From an uncultured Christensenellaceae bacterium (GTDB lineage: Bacteria > Bacillota > Clostridia > Christensenellales > Borkfalkiaceae), in the NCBI GenBank assembly GCA_910586825.1, contig CAJUJF010000001.1:97615-161614 (forward strand): a DNA stretch of 64,000 nt, in the 5' to 3' direction. The notes under the pieces are model-generated. The model saw nothing but the letters and a program-made list of their open reading frames with translations. It was not told the DNA's origin and ran no database searches. A program made the translations under genes and the position numbers. Shown here one piece after another: positions 53,922 to 63,300 of this stretch. Numbering within the stretch: the first letter of the stretch is position 1; every line of letters begins with the position of its first letter.

Positions 53922-54719
53922 ATGGGATTTTTAAAGGGCAAAACTGCGATCATAACGGGCGCGGGCAGAGCGGTTCTGAGCGACGGAAGGTGCGGTTCGA
54001 TCGGTTACGGGATCGCCACCGCCTACGCGAAAGAAGGCGCGAATCTCGTGATCACGGGCAGAAACGTAAAAAAGCTCGAAGATGCAAAAGAGGAGTTGGA
54101 ACGGCTTTATAAGATCAAAGTTCTCTGCATTGCCGCGGACGTGAACGGCGGTGCGAGCGAAGAGGCCGTGAAAAACGTGGTGCGTCAAGCGGTTGAAACC
54201 TTCGGCAGAATCGACGTGCTGATCAATAACGCGCAGGCTTCCGCTTCGGGCGTCACGCTTGTCGATCACACAATCGAGCAGTTCGATCTTGCCATCTATT
54301 CGGGATTGTACGCGACGTATTTTTATATGAAGCACTGCTATCCCTATCTGAAAGAAACGAAAGGAACGGTCGTCAATTTTGCCTCCGGCGCGGGCCTGTT
54401 CGGAAATTACGGGCAGTGCGCGTACGCTGCGGCGAAAGAGGGGATCCGCGGACTGTCGCGCGTTGCCGCGACCGAATGGGGGAAGGACGGTATCAACGTG
54501 AATGTCGTATGTCCGCTCGCATGGACGGCACAGCTCGAAAACTTCGAAAAGGCGTATCCCGAAGCGTTCAAGGCGAACGTGAAAATGCCGCCGCTTGGAC
54601 ACTACGGGGATGCGGAAAAAGAGATCGGGCGGGTTTGCGTGCAATTAGCTTCTCCCGATTTCAAGTATATGAGCGGAGAAACGATCACGCTGGAAGGCGG
54701 CATGGGGCTGCGTCCCTGA
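53922..54719 (+). CDS. short-chain dehydrogenase/reductase
   Basis: 265 residues. Classical SDR fold with NAD(P)-binding TGAGRAVLSDGRCGSIGYG, an extended version of TGxxxGxG with an insertion, VLINNAQASASG, catalytic Ser in FASGAGLFG and the YxxxK pair in AYAAAKEG. The C-terminal SGETITLEGGMG is typical. Substrate unknown. Probably in one operon with the glycosyltransferase, ended by the hairpin at 54754. Confidence 0.87.
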   Translation: MGFLKGKTAIITGAGRAVLSDGRCGSIGYGIATAYAKEGANLVITGRNVKKLEDAKEELERLYKIKVLCIAADVNGGASEEAVKNVVRQAVETFGRIDVLINNAQASASGVTLVDHTIEQFDLAIYSGLYATYFYMKHCYPYLKETKGTVVNFASGAGLFGNYGQCAYAAAKEGIRGLSRVAATEWGKDGINVNVVCPLAWTAQLENFEKAYPEAFKANVKMPPLGHYGDAEKEIGRVCVQLASPDFKYMSGETITLEGGMGLRP

Positions 54720-54753
54720 TCGTAAACGCCTTTAAAATCGGAATAAAAAACAG

Positions 54754-54796
54754 ACAGCCCGCAACGCTTTGGAATGAAGACGGCGGGCTGTTTTTA
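54754..54796 (+). terminator. terminator of the glycosyltransferase-SDR operon
   Basis: CAGCCCGC (54755-54762) pairs with GCGGGCTG (54783-54790), long loop, five T. Confidence 0.78.
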
Positions 54797-54830
54797 ATCG
54801 TTTTTTCGTTAAACGGATTTTTCCGCCGTG

Positions 54831-55772
54831 TCAGACGCGGTGGGGGACCGTTTTCCCTTGCGGCGCGGCTTCGGCTTGCGGCGCTTCGTTTTTGCGGTCC
54901 TTTCCCATGAAAAAGAGCGCAAGCGTGCCGGGGCCGACGTGCGTTCCCGAGCAAATGTCGTAATATTCCACGATCACGTCGCGTGCGCCGTGTTCTTTAA
55001 TCGTCGCCGCGAGTTCGAGCGCTTCTTCTTCGCAGTCCGCGTGCGCGATGCCCACCGTCTGTCCTTCGGGGCGGACGGCGTGTTTATCGAACGCCTCGAC
55101 CAGTGCGGAAACGGATTTCTTTCTGCCGCGCGCTTTTCCGAAAAAGGAGATCTTCGCGTTGGTGCTTCCGTCTGCCCGAAGCAGAGGCTTGATGTTGAGC
55201 AGGCTTCCCGCGATCGCGAGCGTACGGGAAATTCTGCCGCCTTTGCGCAGGTATTTCAGATCTTCCACCGTGAAATAGCTGTTCATTTTATAGGCGTTTC
55301 GTTTGACCCATTCGCTGCACGTTTCCGCGCTCTCGCCCATGTCGCGCAAATCTGCCGCTTTCAAAACGAGCAGACCCTCGCCGAGGGAGGCGTTCGCGCT
55401 GTCTAAAACGTATACTTTGCGTTTCGGAAACTGTTTTTCCAATGTTTTTTTCGCGGCGAGCGCCTGCTGATAGGTGCCGCTGATGCCCGAGGCGATGGTG
55501 AACAGCAGTACGTCCTGATTCTGTTCCAAGGCGGGCGTAAGCGCTTCTACGAATCTGCTTTCGACGATCAGAGAAGTTTTCACGTCTGCGTTTTCGCGCA
55601 TTTTACGATAGTATTCTTTCGCCGTTTCGGAATAATTGCCGCCCTGTTCTGCGCAGGGGAGTTCTTTTCCGTCGACCGTACAATAATAAGAGACAATGCG
55701 AATGTCGCGACTGATGCGCAGTTCGTCGGGGATATTTGACGAAGAATCCGCATAAATTACAAAATCTGCCAT
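54831..55772 (-). CDS. DegV-family fatty-acid-binding protein (second copy)
   Basis: 313 residues. Opening YADSSSNIPDELR, then LFTIASGISGTYQQALAA, YFTVEDLKYLRKGGRIS, LLNIKPLLRADG and the closing YDICSGTHVGPGTLALFFMG identify the family. Compared with the copy at 42394 the sequence is quite different and has a 20-residue Ala/Gln/Glu-rich C-terminal tail. AAGGAGG precedes the ATG. Isolated gene, converging on the SDR operon. Confidence 0.9.
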   Translation of the reverse strand: MADFVIYADSSSNIPDELRISRDIRIVSYYCTVDGKELPCAEQGGNYSETAKEYYRKMRENADVKTSLIVESRFVEALTPALEQNQDVLLFTIASGISGTYQQALAAKKTLEKQFPKRKVYVLDSANASLGEGLLVLKAADLRDMGESAETCSEWVKRNAYKMNSYFTVEDLKYLRKGGRISRTLAIAGSLLNIKPLLRADGSTNAKISFFGKARGRKKSVSALVEAFDKHAVRPEGQTVGIAHADCEEEALELAATIKEHGARDVIVEYYDICSGTHVGPGTLALFFMGKDRKNEAPQAEAAPQGKTVPHRV

Positions 55773-55900
55773 ATTTCCTCCTTAAGCAAAAACCGTCGCT
55801 TTGCTTTCCGATAACAGTTTATCACGCTTTCCGACAAATTACACCCTATTTATCGCGAAAATGCCTCTCCGACTCCGTCGGCGCGTTCTACGGCATAAAA

Positions 55901-55927
55901 AGCGATTCTACTCACAGTAGAATCGCT
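55901..55927. terminator. orphan terminator-like hairpin
   Basis: AGCGATTCTACT (55901-55912), loop CAC, AGTAGAATCGCT (55916-55927). A-run on one side and GATTTTT on the other, so it could act in either direction. No gene ends here; it lies 129 bases upstream of the degV start on the minus strand. Confidence 0.65.
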
Positions 55928-56038
55928 GATTTTTAAATGCTTTATGGAATATTTATCCATATTTTTAAGGCTATTATGCGGAGTAATGGCTGGTTTTCGG
56001 TTATCGGACGGGGGAAACACAATTTCATCGAAAAATGC

Positions 56039-56067
56039 TTGAATATTTCCAATGAAAAGTATATAAT
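56039..56067 (+). promoter_or_regulatory. promoter of the first large surface protein
   Basis: TTGAAT (56039-56044), 17-bp spacer, TATAAT (56062-56067); a second TATAAT follows at 56071-56076. Confidence 0.74.
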
Positions 56068-56121
56068 GTATATAATAGGGAATATAAAACGGAATATACT
56101 ATTCGCAAGAGAGGAAACGCG

Positions 56122-59100
56122 ATGGGAATCAAAAGAAAATTTTGTTGGATATTTTCCGCCGCCGCTGTCGGCGCGGCGGCGCTCGGCTGTATTTTTTTAA
56201 CGCAGGAAAACGTGATCGCTTTTGCGGACGGGGAGATCGAAATCAACGTTCATGCGACCGAATCTTTTTCCTGGAATTCTTCCAATGAATTGAAATTGCA
56301 GACTTCCGAGGTGTATACTTATTCCTATTCCACGTCGGGCGGCGGGTTCGGAACCTATTATTCCGCTTCCGAAATGAATTTTTCTCCTCGGTCGGATTGG
56401 AGCGATTGGCAACTCGCGAGCGTGTCCACGGCGGAAAAATCCGTCTTTTATGCCTACGCCGACCTGTCTTCTTATTCCGTCTCTTTTTACAATCCGGATC
56501 TTGCGGAGGACGTTTCTCAGGCGGGACATACGCCCGTGTACGCGTTCGAAGCGGGTCCCGTAAGCGGGAACGCGGCGCGCGGCGCGGGCCGTTATCAAGC
56601 GCAAGTGACGCTTACGCCGAATTCGGGCTATAAATTCGTGACCGGCACGTCCGAACAGAAGAGCGCGTGCAACAGACGCGGCGTGAGCGTGACGATCAAT
56701 CCCGACGGTACTGCGACCGTCAGGAAGACGTGGTATGTGCTTCAACACGGCAACGCGTTGATGGGGAAACCCGAAGAAGCAAGTACGACGACGCCGCCCG
56801 TTTGGGAAATGCCTTCCTGGCAATTCGGCGCGTTCGATGCGGAAAAAGTTGCCGCGCCCACGCTGGGACACGGCGACGAGGCGTATTATCCCGACTGCTG
56901 GATTTCGTTCACCGAAGCGTATGAAATGAGATGTAACGGAACCGCGGTCGCGCAAAAAAATCTCGGCGCGGCTTCGGTAGCGATCGCGGACGGTTGGAAC
57001 ATATCCGATCCGAACGCGCAGAACGACGTACTGTTGTTTTCGATTTCTATGCGTGGGGTTTCGGGAGACGATCATGACGGCGGGGCGATCGTCTGCGAAA
57101 ATCAACCGCGTTCGCAATGGAGCCGTTATATCAACGAATACATGCCCGTCGGAGAATACGCGATCACGATAAGCGTATCGGATATTGCGATCACCCAACA
57201 TCCGCTTTGGTGGAGCGGGGCGAAGTTTACCGGCGGCGAAACGGGACTCTGCGTTTATTCCGGATTTTCCGTATCTTACGAATTTAGCGTCGGCGAGGGC
57301 GAGCTTCGGGTGCTCGACGGCGAATTCAAACAGAAAACCGATCTCGAACGGAATATCGACGGCGTTTCGGACGGCAACGATCTTTTCGGCGTTCTCGGGA
57401 CGGTGCAGTTCGGCAACTATATCGGATATTCGGACGTCGTTGCAAGCGGAACTTACTGGGCGGAGGTCGCCGAAGAATATTACGGCGTATCGCCTTCGCT
57501 CGTGTTCAATCTGGCGCGTTCTTACGATAACGTATACCGTTCTGCGGACGACGATTTTTGGACGCCGTTCGTTGCGCGACCGGATACTTTTCACGTCTTC
57601 TATCGGGCGGAGATGAAAAATTATCGCTCCTATCCCGATACGCTCGCGGAGAAATACGAGCATTGGTTCGAAGTGACGCTGTACCGCGAACTGACGGTTC
57701 CCCGTCTGGAACAGAGCCGATACACATATACGGGCAGTCCGATCACGGCGGCTTTTTCCGACGATACGCCCGCCGCAGAAAGAGAATTTTATGCGGTGAC
57801 GGGACAGACTGCGCTCAACGTGAGTACGGATAAATATAAAATTACGGTTTCGCTGCCGGACAAAAAGCATTACCGTTGGAAAACCGAAAACGGCGGCGGG
57901 ACGGACGATCTCGAAATCGAATGGGAAATCGTGAAAGCGGACGAGAATTGGGTGGAAGAAGTCGGCGCGGTCGGCTGGAAGTACGGCGACTACAACCCTT
58001 CCGCAAACCGATTCAAAGGCGTTTCCGATTCCGGAATTTCTCCGTTCTTTACGGTTGCGATTGCGGGCGAAGACGGGGAAAAAGATCCGCTCGGTCCGCT
58101 TCAATCCTTCCTGTTGGAAAACGGATTGGTTACGGATCCCGTAAAACTCGATTATCTGAAAAAACTGCCCGCGGGAAGGTATTATTTGAACGCGACGATT
58201 CCCGAAAGTCTCAATTACAACGGGATCGATTCCGGTTGGGTGGAGTTTACCGTGACGCCCGCTTCCAATTATTGGGCGGAAACTCCCAATTTCATCGGCT
58301 GGAAATACGGCGAATATAACGCCCTCGTCAACCGCCAATACGGGAGAATCGGGCAGGGAACGACGGAATTCATGTTTTACAGGCTCGACGAAAACGGCGA
58401 CCGCACGGGCGACGGCTATACGAACATGGCAGGCTTCGGCGGCAGCGTTGCGGAAGCGCCTTGCGGATCGTATGAAATGCTCGTTACGGGCAATGGCGGC
58501 GGGAATTTCGAAACGCTCTCCGAATCGGTGTTTTTCGAGATCGGAAAGGGTGAAAACCGTTGGCTGATCGCGCCGAATATCGCAAGTTGGGTGAAAGGGG
58601 ACGAAGCGGGTTTCATTAGCGGCACGCCGCGGTTCGGTACCGCGGTCTTTACGGTGACTTCGGAAACGGGCGAGACGATGTACGACAGCCGTACGGGAAG
58701 TCCGAACGCGCGGGAAGAACTGTCTTCTCTTCGCGCGGGAAATTATACGCTGACGGCGTTCGTCGTCGCCGCGGAGAATTATACGGGGATCGGCGAATAC
58801 GAAGTGTTGTTCCGCGTTCTGGCGCAAAATGCGAACCGTTGGACGGTAACGCCCTCCATTCAGGGCTGGACGGAAGGCGAATCGCCGAACGAACCCGTGG
58901 GTGCGGCGCTGTTCGGCACGGTCGAATTCCGTTATTATACGGCGTGGGACGCCTTGCTCGACGAGGTTCCCGCTGCGGCGGGACAGTATAAATTGGTTGC
59001 GACCGTCGGCGTCTATGCGGACGAGACGGGCGTGCAGTATGAAGGACTTCGCGCGGAAATTTCCTTTACGATCGCGGAAAAACCGCTTCTCGTGAACCGC

Positions 59101-59988
59101 TGGAAGCAACTTCCGTCGATCCGCGACTGGCAGCAGGGAGAAACCGCGAGCGAGCCTTCCGGAGAAGCGGAATTCGGCGGTACGCCCGTATTTACGTATG
59201 CGACTGCGGACGGGACTTCTCTCGGCGCGTCCAAGCCCACGCAGGCGGGCGATTATCTTCTGATCGCGACCGTCGGTTTGAACGGATATGAGACGCTGAC
59301 CGCGCAAGTGCCCTTTAAAATTACGCCGCCGCCTTCGCGCGCGATCAATCGGGTGCAGGATACCAACGGCAATCTGATCGAGTTTATCGTATCGGGGGTG
59401 CCGGGCGGGTCGTTGCTCAACGTCGGGCTGATCACCGATCGCGAGGAAACCGCCGCGTATTGGTCGTATAACGCAAAGGCGATTTCGGAAATCGGATGTT
59501 CGGTCGGCGCGATGTACGATCTGGCGCTGAAAGATGCGAGCGGCAACGCGGTCGTGCTTTCGGGAACCGTTGCCGTAACGATTTCGATTCCGGCGGAACT
59601 GCGCGGAAAAGCGGGGTTGCAAGTCGCGTACGTGAGCGAATTGGGAGAAGTGACGCTGCTCGGCGGAAAGGTGCAGGGCGACAAAATTTCCTTCCAAACC
59701 GATCACTTCAGTACGTACTGCCTGATCTGGGCGGAACCGAAGATCGAAGCGAAGGATTCGGGTTCCGCAGGCGCGATTTTCCTGACCGTGATCATCGAGT
59801 TGTGCTTTGTTGCGGCGGTCGCCTCGTCGGTATACGCGCTTTACTTTATGCGGAAAAATTCCGTAAAAGGCTCCGTGAAAAGTTCGGAAAAATCCCTTTC
59901 GGAGACCGTAAAGAAACCGCTTCCCCGCATGCAGCCGCCAGTGTTCGGAAATGCGCAGACGAAAAAGAATAAACATTCGAAAAAATAA
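56122..59988 (+). CDS. large membrane-anchored surface protein with five tandem repeats
   Basis: 1288 residues. A signal peptide (about 1-35, likely cut after AFA), a long non-repetitive extracellular part (36-510), an Ig-like piece near 530-608 (RYTYTGSPITAAF), five tandem domains starting N609, N716, N812, N905 and N992, each opening N-x-W then P-x-I and GW-x-x-GE, then a C-terminal beta domain (about 1080-1215; ends FQTDHFSTYCLIW), one membrane helix (about 1220-1245) and a Lys-rich cytoplasmic tail. No LPxTG sorting motif, so it is held by the helix. I do not recognise a catalytic domain; adhesion or scaffold function is inference. Own promoter and terminator. Confidence 0.82.
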   Translation: MGIKRKFCWIFSAAAVGAAALGCIFLTQENVIAFADGEIEINVHATESFSWNSSNELKLQTSEVYTYSYSTSGGGFGTYYSASEMNFSPRSDWSDWQLASVSTAEKSVFYAYADLSSYSVSFYNPDLAEDVSQAGHTPVYAFEAGPVSGNAARGAGRYQAQVTLTPNSGYKFVTGTSEQKSACNRRGVSVTINPDGTATVRKTWYVLQHGNALMGKPEEASTTTPPVWEMPSWQFGAFDAEKVAAPTLGHGDEAYYPDCWISFTEAYEMRCNGTAVAQKNLGAASVAIADGWNISDPNAQNDVLLFSISMRGVSGDDHDGGAIVCENQPRSQWSRYINEYMPVGEYAITISVSDIAITQHPLWWSGAKFTGGETGLCVYSGFSVSYEFSVGEGELRVLDGEFKQKTDLERNIDGVSDGNDLFGVLGTVQFGNYIGYSDVVASGTYWAEVAEEYYGVSPSLVFNLARSYDNVYRSADDDFWTPFVARPDTFHVFYRAEMKNYRSYPDTLAEKYEHWFEVTLYRELTVPRLEQSRYTYTGSPITAAFSDDTPAAEREFYAVTGQTALNVSTDKYKITVSLPDKKHYRWKTENGGGTDDLEIEWEIVKADENWVEEVGAVGWKYGDYNPSANRFKGVSDSGISPFFTVAIAGEDGEKDPLGPLQSFLLENGLVTDPVKLDYLKKLPAGRYYLNATIPESLNYNGIDSGWVEFTVTPASNYWAETPNFIGWKYGEYNALVNRQYGRIGQGTTEFMFYRLDENGDRTGDGYTNMAGFGGSVAEAPCGSYEMLVTGNGGGNFETLSESVFFEIGKGENRWLIAPNIASWVKGDEAGFISGTPRFGTAVFTVTSETGETMYDSRTGSPNAREELSSLRAGNYTLTAFVVAAENYTGIGEYEVLFRVLAQNANRWTVTPSIQGWTEGESPNEPVGAALFGTVEFRYYTAWDALLDEVPAAAGQYKLVATVGVYADETGVQYEGLRAEISFTIAEKPLLVNRWKQLPSIRDWQQGETASEPSGEAEFGGTPVFTYATADGTSLGASKPTQAGDYLLIATVGLNGYETLTAQVPFKITPPPSRAINRVQDTNGNLIEFIVSGVPGGSLLNVGLITDREETAAYWSYNAKAISEIGCSVGAMYDLALKDASGNAVVLSGTVAVTISIPAELRGKAGLQVAYVSELGEVTLLGGKVQGDKISFQTDHFSTYCLIWAEPKIEAKDSGSAGAIFLTVIIELCFVAAVASSVYALYFMRKNSVKGSVKSSEKSLSETVKKPLPRMQPPVFGNAQTKKNKHSKK
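57946..59335 (+). repeat. five tandem 84-107 residue coding repeats
   Basis: Repeat starts (nt): 57946, 58261, 58555, 58834, 59095. Each has N-x-W near the start, a GW or SW/DW followed by GD/GE about ten residues later, a hydrophobic core and a G(R/N/S/Q/D)Y-x-L-x-(A/V)-(T/F) strand near the end. Sequences have diverged well, so the array is not recent. Confidence 0.75.
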
Positions 59989-60005
59989 GACGTTATTTAA
60001 TTGTG

Positions 60006-60042
60006 ACGGAGATTTCGGCTTTGACCGAAATCTCCGTTTTTT
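60006..60042 (+). terminator. terminator of the first surface-protein gene
   Basis: ACGGAGATTTCGG (60006-60018) pairs with CCGAAATCTCCGT (60025-60037), followed by T-run. Confidence 0.88.
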
Positions 60043-60281
60043 CATACGATGAAATAAGTTCCGTTATATTGTTTTTTTACACTATTATATATCGGAAAGA
60101 GTGTTTTTCTTTGCGGTTGTGCGCTTTCCAAATCAATTCGTACCCGCAAAAATTTACCATAATTTTCATTTTTATTATTTATCGCTGTACATAGTGAACT
60201 CAAATTCATCAAATATATTACATCAATTTACTAAAATTCATGACAAAAACGTGAAAAAACAGAAATTATGTCTAATTTCAT

Positions 60282-60310
60282 TTGAAAAATTATTACACAG
60301 GGTTTATAAT
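60282..60310 (+). promoter_or_regulatory. promoter of the second surface protein
   Basis: TTGAAA (60282-60287), 17-bp spacer, TATAAT (60305-60310). Confidence 0.76.
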
Positions 60311-60375
60311 TAACCTGTGAATTTATAAGGGAAAGTATTTTTTAAAATAACTTTGTTATTACAGATTTGGAAAAT

Positions 60376-63300
60376 ATGAACGGTAAATTTTTCAGACAAC
60401 GTGATATTGAGGAAGAAACGACCCGCCCGAATCATGCGGAAGGGCAACTTTTTGCTGTTGTAAAACGCCGTACGGGCGCCTTGCGTCCCGTACTGATTTG
60501 TTTTATGATTCTCGGTTTGATTCTTTCGCTTTTCTTCGGGTACACGATGCTTTCGGGGAAGCGGGAGCAGGAGAATCGGATCACCGCGAGCGCCGCGGTC
60601 GCCGACACCTGGAAGACGGCGATCGACGCGGCGACGTCTACGACGGCTTCCACATTTAAATTGACCGCCGGATGGACGGCAACGCAAAATTCCACTTCGG
60701 GATTCGGCACGACTTCCGGTTATTATCGGAACGGCGCGCTTTATATTCCGGCGGGAAAAAAGGTTATCATCGATCTTGCGGGAAATACGCTGAACCGAAA
60801 CTGTACTTCCGCGATTTCGAACGGTTACGTCATTTACGTAGACGGCGAACTGACGCTCACCAATTCCGTTACGACGGTCGGGTACGTGCGCGGCGGTTAC
60901 AGTTCGACGAGCAATACGACGGGCGGCGTTTACGTGTCCGGTACCGGTACGCTCAACATGGATAACGATTATGCCCGTATTCGGTATAACCAGACGAATG
61001 CGTCCTATTGCGGCGCGGGCGTCTATCTTGCAAGCGGCGCAAAAATGAACATGACGGCAGGTTATGTTTATACCAATACGACGGGGAACAATTCTTACAG
61101 CGCGGGCGGCGTTTACGTCTATAATAACGCGAATACCGTGCTGAACATGACGGGCGGACATATTCAGTCGAATACCGGCTATGCGGCGGGCGGCGTTTAC
61201 GTTGCGGGCGCCAACAGCCGCATCAACCTCGGCGGGAAAGCGTATATCCGCAGCAATACTTGCAGTTCTACGTCCAAGACGAACGACTTGCATTTTGCGA
61301 ACAATACCGCGGTTGCGCATATCGTCGCTCCTTTTGTGAGCGGCGCTTCCGTGGGAATGTCGCGCGCAGTGAACGGCGTGATCACGGACGGCTGGGAAAC
61401 GCACAACGCCGGCGCTACGATGTCGAGTTATCTCATTCCGAGCGATTCCGCTTTCGACATTTACGAGACCGAGCATACGGTGGGAACTACGACGACGAAA
61501 GAGGCGTTTTATTCGAGCCGTTCGAATGCGACGAACTGGGACTGGTTTATTTCGCGCAGCGCAAGCACGGGAACCTGGCAGACGGTCAAGTTGTATTCGA
61601 CCTGGACGGCGACGTCCAATTCGTTCGGTGTCTCGAACAGTTACGGCGGTGCGCTCAACGTGCCCGCGAACGCAAAGATCATTCTCGATCTCAACGGCTA
61701 TAATGTCAACCGCGCGCTCACGTCGGCGATCGGCAGCGGCGCGGTCATCTACGTTTCGGGACAATTGCGGATCAAGTCTTCCGGCAGTACGACCGCAAGC
61801 GTTTACGGCGGAAAAAACAGTTCGCAAAGCGGTGCGGGCGGCGTTCAAGTCAACAGCGGCGGCTCGCTGACGCTGGAAAGCGGAAGGATTCGCGCCAATC
61901 AGACGACGAATACTTACGGCGCAGGCGGCGTCTTCGTCGGGAACAACGCGACGTTTACGATGGAGGGCGGAAGCGTTTACAACAACTCGTCTGCCGGCTC
62001 CACCGGTGCGGGCGGCGTGTACGTTTACGGAAGTTCGACGTCGAAACTGATCGTGAAAGGCGGTAATATTTATAGCAATACCGCGACCAATGCCAACAAC
62101 GCGGGCGGCGTTTACGTTGCTTCCGGCGGCGGCGTGGAATTAGGCGGAAGCGCGCGGATTCATACGAATACGGCGGCGGGCGTTGCAAAGAACCTGTTCC
62201 ATGTGACCAACGACGCGCGTATTCCGATCGTTTCGACGGTCAACAGCGATTTCAACGTGGGGATCACGCGCACGACGAATAACTACGTCAATATTGCGGG
62301 GTTGCCGATCACGACGGGCTGGTATAATTTCAGTTCCGAAGCGCCCACGGGAAAATTTTTTGCCGACGTTACGACGATGTACGAAATAATTTCGTACGGC
62401 GGGATCGCGGAGCGCGAAGCGGCGTATTGGTGCGTCAACAACGCGAAGAATTGGAGCGAAGCAGTTGCGGCGAGTCAGGCGGACGGACAGCAAAAGACTG
62501 TGACTTTGCGCACGAATTGGACGGCAAACGCGACGTCCGTCACAACGACGAAGTACACGACTTCGTATCAGGAACAGTACAGCACAGGCTTTTATTACGG
62601 GGCGTTGCAGGTGCCGAGCAATGCGAAGATCCTATTGGACATGAACGGATATACGATGAACCGCGGACTGAGCGCGGCGAGGTCGTACGGTTGTTCGTTC
62701 TATACGCAGGGCGCGTTGGAAATCGTGGACAGGAACACGCGTTCGGCAAAGGGAAAGATCACGGGCGGATTCACGTCCGATACGGGCAGCGCGATCCATT
62801 TCCGTGGGGGAACGTTAAAGATTCATGATATCGATATCACGGGAAACTCGGGCGTATACGGCGCGATATACGTAACGGGGAATTATAAACTGACGCTGGG
62901 CGGAAGCGTACAGATCTATAACAACCGCGAAACGCGGTCGTCGACGACGCCGCTTAGAAATATCCGCTTGAACAATGCTACGACGGTGATCGATATCGAT
63001 TCGAAACTGACGGGCACGCAACAGTTTACGGTATGGAGATCGGGTCGCGGCATCTTTACCAACGGCTTCGGTGCAAATAATCCGGATACAGATCCGAAAA
63101 CGCGTTTTAAATCGGAAAACGAACCGGAATACGTTGTGGAAAACGGCGTGTTGAACGGCGCGGCGGAAGCGGAACAATGGTGTTACGACAACGCGCTGAA
63201 CTGGTCTTATTTTTGCGCGCAGAGCGCAAGCAAGAGCGGCGCGGACAAGAAACAGTACATGGTGCTGTACAGCGATTGGGTTGCGGAGACGAACAGCAGT

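Larger units (their letters stand above)
55773..56121. other. intergenic region between degV and the first surface protein
   Basis: 349 bases without a supported gene. Holds a CCGAC/GTCGG hairpin (about 55869-55881), a strong terminator-like hairpin (55901-55927) that belongs to no gene end, and the surface-protein promoter. Confidence 0.55.
59989..60375. other. AT-rich region between the two surface-protein genes
   Basis: 387 bases, about 70% AT, no supported gene. Contains the terminator at 60006, a repeated AAATTCAT (60202 and 60234), a weak ACACT/AGTGT hairpin and the promoter at 60282. A 66-base leader precedes the second gene. Confidence 0.55.

Noticed and set aside
56197..60045. 1282-codon minus-strand open frame opposite the first surface gene
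   Set aside because: Composition is Arg/His-rich shadow of a GC-rich coding frame; the plus frame has a signal peptide, repeats and membrane anchor.
60310..61848. Long minus-strand open frame opposite the second surface gene
   Set aside because: It is a mirror of the repetitive plus-strand gene: Arg-rich, no ribosome-binding site, no family resemblance.
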